From NCBI GenBank assembly GCA_934177485.1, contig CAKPPF010000004.1:22567-86566 (forward strand): a stretch of 64,000 bases of DNA, given 5' to 3'. The number at the start of each line of letters is the position of its first letter. Position 1 is the first letter of the stretch. The notes beneath the pieces were generated by a model. That model was not told the origin of the DNA and searched no databases. It saw only the letters and a program-made list of their open reading frames with translations. The DNA comes from an uncultured Clostridia bacterium (GTDB lineage: Bacteria; Bacillota; Clostridia; TANB77; CAG-508). A program made the position numbers and the translations under genes. Shown here in pieces: positions 60,890 through 64,000 of the stretch.

Positions 60890-61511
60890 TAAAGTTCTTT
60901 GTAAAACTTTTTCTATGTAATGGACAAAGTCCATATTGCTTTATTGCATCTATATGAGCTTTTGTTCCATATCCTTTGTGATTTATAAAACCATACTGCG
61001 GATATATTTCGTCCCATTGTCTCATTATTCTATCCCTTGTAACCTTAGCAATTATAGATGCAGCAGCTATAGAATAACTTTTTGCATCTCCTTTTATAAT
61101 TGATTCATATGGTATTCCAAGAGTGTCAATTTTAGTTAATGCATCTACTAGTATTATATCTGGTTTCTCTTTTAATTCTGTTAAAGCTGTTGTTAAGCCC
61201 TTTTTAGTTGCATTTAAAATGTTTATTTCATCAATTTCGTTTTGGTCTATAATTCCAACACTCCATGCAATTGCATTTTCTGTTATTTCATCATATAATT
61301 TTTCTCTTTTCTTCTCAGATACTTTCTTAGAATCATTAACTCCTTCTATAAAAGAATCCTCAGGCATAATAACAGCAGCAACAACAACTGGTCCAGCAAG
61401 TGGCCCACGGCCTGCCTCATCAATTCCACAAACTAGTTTTTTTCCTTTTTTGTGCCAATTATTTTCAATGTTTTTTAGTATATTTAATCTTTCAATTTCT
61501 TTTTCTTTCAT
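60885..61511 (-). CDS. rnhB: Ribonuclease HII
   Basis: Removes ribonucleotides from DNA. 208 residues: CGIDEAGRGPLAGPVVVAAV (D31, E32), PDIILVDALTKI and KSYSIAAASIIAKVTRDRIM, then HKGYGTKAHIDAI. The start is the ATG behind GGAGTG, 17 codons inside a longer frame. Monocistronic. Confidence 0.96.
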   Translation of the reverse strand: MKEKEIERLNILKNIENNWHKKGKKLVCGIDEAGRGPLAGPVVVAAVIMPEDSFIEGVNDSKKVSEKKREKLYDEITENAIAWSVGIIDQNEIDEINILNATKKGLTTALTELKEKPDIILVDALTKIDTLGIPYESIIKGDAKSYSIAAASIIAKVTRDRIMRQWDEIYPQYGFINHKGYGTKAHIDAIKQYGLCPLHRKSFTKNFI

Positions 61512-61542
61512 TTTTTTCACTCCGTTATATATTATAATATAA

Positions 61543-61686
61543 GAACAAATAAGAAAAATCAAGATTTTTCTTTGATTTGTTCTCGCCCGATTTGAGTTTT
61601 CGACTAAAAGGAGAAAATCTCAAAGGGCAAGCGATTTTAGCTTTTTATATAATAGGAAAGTAATACTCTCCTATTATATAAAAAAA
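61543..61686 (+). repeat. Three-hairpin repeat (type B), copy 9
   Basis: H1 is a long unrelated palindrome GAACAAAT...ATTTGTTC (with AGAAAAATC/GATTTTTCT inside); H2 GCCC-GATTTGAGTTTTC / GAAAATCTCAAA-GGGC; H3 TAATAGGAAAG...CTCTCCTATTA. Lies between rnhB and the orphan gene. Confidence 0.9.
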
Positions 61687-61734
61687 TAAGTCAAAAATAT
61701 AAGATCTTATGCATAATTTATTTATTAAACGCTA

Positions 61735-61762
61735 AAGGAGCACCAATGATAGGTGCTCCTCC
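61735..61762 (-). terminator. Terminator of the 61.8 kb orphan gene
   Basis: GGAGCACC pairs with GGTGCTCC around AATGATA, 25 bases after the stop. GC-rich like the terminator of the 33.6 kb orphan. Confidence 0.8.
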
Positions 61763-61785
61763 AAAACCAAAAGATCGAGAGGTAA

Positions 61786-62319
61786 TTACGAATCAGACTT
61801 TTTGGACTTTTTGGACTTTTTAAGCTCTTTATCTATTTCTTTCATAAACATAAGACTTAATTCTCGGTTTTCTTTACAAACGGCTTGCAGTTTATTATAC
61901 GCTATAATTGATTGCTCACCAAGCGGTTTTGAAACCTTAGGCAAATAATGAGCAACAGCCTCGTCAAGTGACATATTGTTGCACACTTTTTTCTCTGATT
62001 CCATAAACTTGTAGATGTCAGCTAAAATCTCGAAGTCAGCTTCTTCGAACTCTTTAAAAACAGCTTCGTATTTTTTGGCTCTGAAATCATTAAATACAGT
62101 CATAGCATCATTAAGCTCATATACACGCGCAAGTACTTCGAACAAATGAGCTTCAATTAAAATCCCTCCGATTTTAAAAGGATCCGTCGTTCTTCTTACA
62201 GAGTTGACAATCTTCCGGTCCACTCTTAATCCTTCCACTCTTAATCTTTTAAGTTCCTTTAGCGTTGCATGACGGTAGTATAACCGATTTACCTGCAACT
62301 CATTTACGCATCTGCTCAT
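61786..62319 (-). CDS. Orphan hypothetical protein (177 aa)
   Basis: Not recognised. 177 residues, soluble, helix-rich, starting MSRCVNELQVNRLYYRHATL and ending in a Lys/Ser tail KELKKSKKSKKSDS. Middle part EADFEILADIYKFMESEKKV. Codons are less AT-biased than those of neighbours. Start ATG is 8 bases behind AAGGAGGTG, in a leader that can mask that site. A perfect consensus promoter and a GC-rich terminator frame the gene, and type B repeats flank both sides. This suggests a mobile or acquired cassette. Confidence 0.6.
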   Translation of the reverse strand: MSRCVNELQVNRLYYRHATLKELKRLRVEGLRVDRKIVNSVRRTTDPFKIGGILIEAHLFEVLARVYELNDAMTVFNDFRAKKYEAVFKEFEEADFEILADIYKFMESEKKVCNNMSLDEAVAHYLPKVSKPLGEQSIIAYNKLQAVCKENRELSLMFMKEIDKELKKSKKSKKSDS

Positions 62320-62424
62320 CAAGCAGACACCTCCTTGTTGTAAATTTGACACTCGTTTGAGTGTATGATGGGTGGTGTCTCCCATGCATATTTATATTAT
62401 ATCACATTATGTTAATTATGTCAA
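62320..62424 (-). promoter_or_regulatory. Promoter and RBS-masking leader of the 61.8 kb orphan gene
   Basis: TTGACA (62419-62424), 17 bases, TATAAT (62396-62401): full consensus. In the ~70-base leader AGACACC (on the minus strand, 62374-62380) is complementary to GGTGTCT (62325-62331), which overlaps the ribosome binding site AGGAGGTG (62328-62335). A hairpin ACACTC/GAGTGT (62349-62364) sits between them. Confidence 0.6.
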
Positions 62425-62436
62425 ATTTTGCATTTC

Positions 62437-62552
62437 CTCAAACTCGCTTCTTCTGCCACTGGCAGCGCTCGTTTTCGTCGCAGTTAAAGCCGGCGCTCTT
62501 CGCGCTCGTCTGTTATTTAATATATCTCTGTTTGTGCCTTACTCTATCAGCC
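62437..62552 (+). repeat. GC-rich cassette repeat (type C), copy 1
   Basis: Starts TTTGCATTTCCTCAAACTCG, then TGCCACTGGCAGCGCTCG, GTTAAAGCCGGCGCTC, TTCGCGCTCGTCTGTTATTT. Nearly identical to 63574-63699, with small hairpins TGCCA/TGGCA and GCGC/GCGC. It ends where a type B repeat begins. Short frames inside it are not genes. Confidence 0.85.
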
Positions 62553-62689
62553 AAGAAAAGTGGCCTTGCTACACTTTTCTTCTCGCCGATTTGAGTTTTC
62601 GACTAAAAGGAGAAAATCTCAAAAGTCTAACGATTGTATCTTTCTATATAATAGGAAAGTTATACTCTCATATTATATAAAAAAATAAG
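62553..62689 (+). repeat. Three-hairpin repeat (type B), copy 10
   Basis: H1 AGAAAAGTGG...CTACACTTTTCT; H2 GATTTGAGTTTTC / GAAAATCTCAAA; H3 TATATAATA...TATTATATA, imperfect. Joined directly to type C copy 1. Confidence 0.85.
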
Positions 62690-62712
62690 TCAAAGTGATT
62701 GACTTATTTTAA
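62688..62712 (-). terminator. Terminator of the orphan pilin gene
   Basis: AAAATAAGTCAATC with GACTTATTTTTTT on the minus strand, just past the stop at 62723. Confidence 0.75.
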
Positions 62713-62722
62713 AAATCATTTA

Positions 62723-63373
62723 TTATTTTCCAACTGCGTCAATTCCTGCCTTTATTGCAGCATCAGTGGTTAGTGTGCAATCTCCATCAATATTAGCATT
62801 TTCGTAACTGTCTAAGAAAAATCCGTACCAAGTATCACCGTTATCAGTAATTTCTAATACATATTCTTGTACTCTATTAAAATTAATTGGATCACCTTTA
62901 TCAGAATTGCCATATTCTTCATCAAAGTAATTTTTAAATTCACTATTATTTTTACTAATTATTTTACACGTATAACTTTCTGATGCAAGAAATGTATATT
63001 TATTTTCTCCATCTTTAGTTCCATGGTAGTAATAATTTAAGCTATATTCAGAAGCATCATTTTTTATAATATATACATTATATCTATCATCCTTATCAAT
63101 ATTATAATACATCTTTCCCACAAATGGATATTCCGTAGGACTTCCATTTTTATTTGGATTATTATCATCTAAATATTTTTCATATTCAGTTATTGTTTCT
63201 GTTTCGTTTGTTTCTCCTTGGTTATAAGCATCTCTTCCATTTTTAGCATATTCCAATATCTTATTATTATTTATTGATGTTATTGCTACTACTGCTAATA
63301 TCAATAACACAATTATAGTTATAATTAGTGCAACAAGTGTAATTCCTTTCGTATTTTTAATTTTTTCTTTCAT
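62723..63373 (-). CDS. Type IV pilin-like protein outside the pil operon
   Basis: 216 residues: MKEKIKNTKG|ITLVALIITIIVLL..., whose first ~45 mature residues match the operon pilin (46893-47114) almost exactly, including INNNKI and YAKN. A ~150-residue globular head follows, with YPFVGKMYYNIDKDDRY and WYGFFLDSYENAN and two Cys, absent from the short pilin. AAGGAGAAAAACTT precedes the ATG. It could be an alternative major or tip pilin processed by the same machinery. Confidence 0.8.
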   Translation of the reverse strand: MKEKIKNTKGITLVALIITIIVLLILAVVAITSINNNKILEYAKNGRDAYNQGETNETETITEYEKYLDDNNPNKNGSPTEYPFVGKMYYNIDKDDRYNVYIIKNDASEYSLNYYYHGTKDGENKYTFLASESYTCKIISKNNSEFKNYFDEEYGNSDKGDPINFNRVQEYVLEITDNGDTWYGFFLDSYENANIDGDCTLTTDAAIKAGIDAVGK

Positions 63374-63411
63374 AAGTTTTTCTCCTTGGTATATATATTA
63401 AAAATTTTTTT

Positions 63412-63436
63412 GGCGGTCACAAGACCTGTCCCTACA
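63412..63436 (+). repeat. REP-like palindromic repeat (type A), copy 6
   Basis: GGCGGTCACAAGACCTGTCC followed by CTACA: GGCGGT/ACCTGTCC variant, upstream of the orphan pilin gene. Confidence 0.65.
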
Positions 63437-63508
63437 ATTAAATCACCTATTATTTTATACATAAATAAAAATGTTGTCAAGACATACTTCATAGAAATTA
63501 TTTTTTTC

Positions 63509-63576
63509 GCGACCATCCGATTTGAAACTAGCCATTTTAGGCTTTGTCTTCGCAAAGCTTAAAATGACAGTTTCTG
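63509..63576 (+). repeat. Long hairpin repeat (type D), copy 1
   Basis: Starts GCGACCATCCGATTTGAAAC; GAAACT and AGTTTC close a stem with CATTTTAGGCTTTG/CAAAGCTTAAAATG around TCTTCG. Repeated at 63891. Joined to type C copy 2. Confidence 0.85.
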
Positions 63577-63699
63577 CATTTCCTCAAACTCGCTTCTTCT
63601 GCCACTGGCAGCGCTCGCTTTCGTCACAGTTAAAGCCGGCGCTCTTCGCGCTCGTCTGTTATTTTATATATCTCTGTTTTGTGCCTTGCTCTAACAGCC
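63577..63699 (+). repeat. GC-rich cassette repeat (type C), copy 2
   Basis: Same as 62437-62552 with few substitutions (CGCTCGCTTTCGTCACAG against CGCTCGTTTTCGTCGCAG). Followed at once by a type B repeat. Confidence 0.85.
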
Positions 63700-63834
63700 A
63701 AGAAAAGTGGCTTCGCCACACTTTTCTTCTCTCCGATTTGAGTTTCCGAATGAAATGAGGAAATCTCAAAGGCAATAGCGATTATAGCATTTTGTTGTAT
63801 AGAAAAATCTTCGATTTTTTCTATACAATAAGAA
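63700..63834 (+). repeat. Three-hairpin repeat (type B), copy 11
   Basis: 'GGAAA' subtype, nearly identical to 18851-18980: H1 AGAAAAGTGGC/GCCACACTTTTCT, H2 GATTTGAGTTTCC / GGAAATCTCAAA-GGC, H3 TTGTATAGAAAAATC/GATTTTTTCTATACAA. Confidence 0.9.
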
Positions 63835-63890
63835 AACAGTTCAAAAGAACTGCTTTAATATTTCATTGTCAATTTTTTGTGTAAATTTTT

Positions 63891-63958
63891 TGCGACCATC
63901 CGATTTGAAACTAGCCATTTTATGCTTTGTCTTCGCAAAGCTTAAAATGACAGTTTCT
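63891..63958 (+). repeat. Long hairpin repeat (type D), copy 2
   Basis: Second copy of the GAAACT/AGTTTC-closed hairpin; one loop-side base differs (TTTTATGC against TTTTAGGC). Confidence 0.85.
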
Positions 63959-64000
63959 GCATTTCCTCAAACTCGCTTCTCCTGCCACTGGCAGCGCTCG
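63959..64000 (+). repeat. GC-rich cassette repeat (type C), copy 3, cut by window edge
   Basis: Begins GCATTTCCTCAAACTCGCTT and continues CCACTGGCAGCGCTCG to the last base. So the D-C(-B) cassette repeats in tandem-like fashion beyond the window. No gene in 63374-64000. Confidence 0.85.

Noticed and set aside
62361..62680. Two overlapping plus-strand frames of 77-102 codons over 62361-62680 and a similar one at 63522-63758
   Set aside because: They lie within the type C/D/B repeats, share the same translated phrases because the DNA is repeated, and have no ribosome binding sites.
63374..64000. CRISPR array at the right edge
   Set aside because: Repeats are not evenly spaced, units are 40-140 bases with inner hairpins, there are no unique 30-40-base spacers and no cas genes.

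Overview
The window is strongly AT-rich, uses the standard genetic code and carries many endospore genes (spoVAC/AD/AE, spoVS, ytfJ, ylbJ, DUF2953). It also has Gram-positive features: a T-box, an L10 leader, intrinsic terminators everywhere, RNase Y and RNase J, a LexA/SOS-type box and zinc-type L31. This points to a spore-forming, low-GC member of the Clostridia (Bacillota). I cannot name the species.

Layout. 1-4.6 kb (minus): folD (cut by the window edge), a CAT-fold acyltransferase homologue, murI, an amidase-like protein, a lipid kinase and plsC. 4.6-8.2 kb: small unknown genes, a DUF308 membrane protein and purA. 8.2-12.3 kb (minus): the T-box-controlled pheS-pheT-dtd operon. 12.4-16.4 kb (minus): rpmG-secE-nusG-rplK-rplA-[L10 leader]-rplJ-rplL. 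16.5-25.4 kb: an acyl-CoA synthetase divergent from a DUF1836 gene, tRNA-Glu, rpmE, a 49-residue membrane protein, folC, a D,D-carboxypeptidase, a VanW protein, a 5'-truncated guaA remnant beside a nucleotidyltransferase, and a metallo-beta-lactamase-fold protein. 25.4-30.5 kb (minus): recA-recX-scpA-DUF2953-ytfJ, followed by a ~560-nt noncoding transcript with its own promoter and a small membrane protein. I interpret this last pair as OLE RNA plus OapA. 30.5-41 kb: a solute-binding protein, spoVS, ymdB, rny, DUF951, gltX, rnjA and a ROK sugar kinase. 41-50 kb (minus): a complete type IV pilus operon (pilMN fusion, pilO, pilP-like, pilin, pilD, two minor prepilins, pilB, pilT, pilC). 50-52.3 kb: dodecin-spoVAC-spoVAD-spoVAE. 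52.4-54.8 kb: infC-rpmI-rplT divergent from rplM-rpsI. 54.9-61.5 kb: lexA, obg, a WecA/TagO-type transferase, trpS, rpiB, ylbJ and rnhB. 61.5-64 kb: an orphan gene, an orphan pilin and dense repeats.

The most unusual content is noncoding. (i) The probable OLE RNA/OapA pair. (ii) A family of about 11 dispersed ~100-140 bp elements, each with three consecutive hairpins whose arms change by compensatory substitution between copies. This looks like a structured, RNA-selected repeat. (iii) Two further repeat types: a ~25-bp palindromic REP-like element, and a GC-richer cassette at the right end. (iv) Several candidate regulatory sites read directly from the sequence: an 11-bp-arm palindrome over the -10 of the acyl-CoA synthetase promoter, an attenuator with an ATA start for infC, and leaders that can mask ribosome binding sites in front of two orphan genes.
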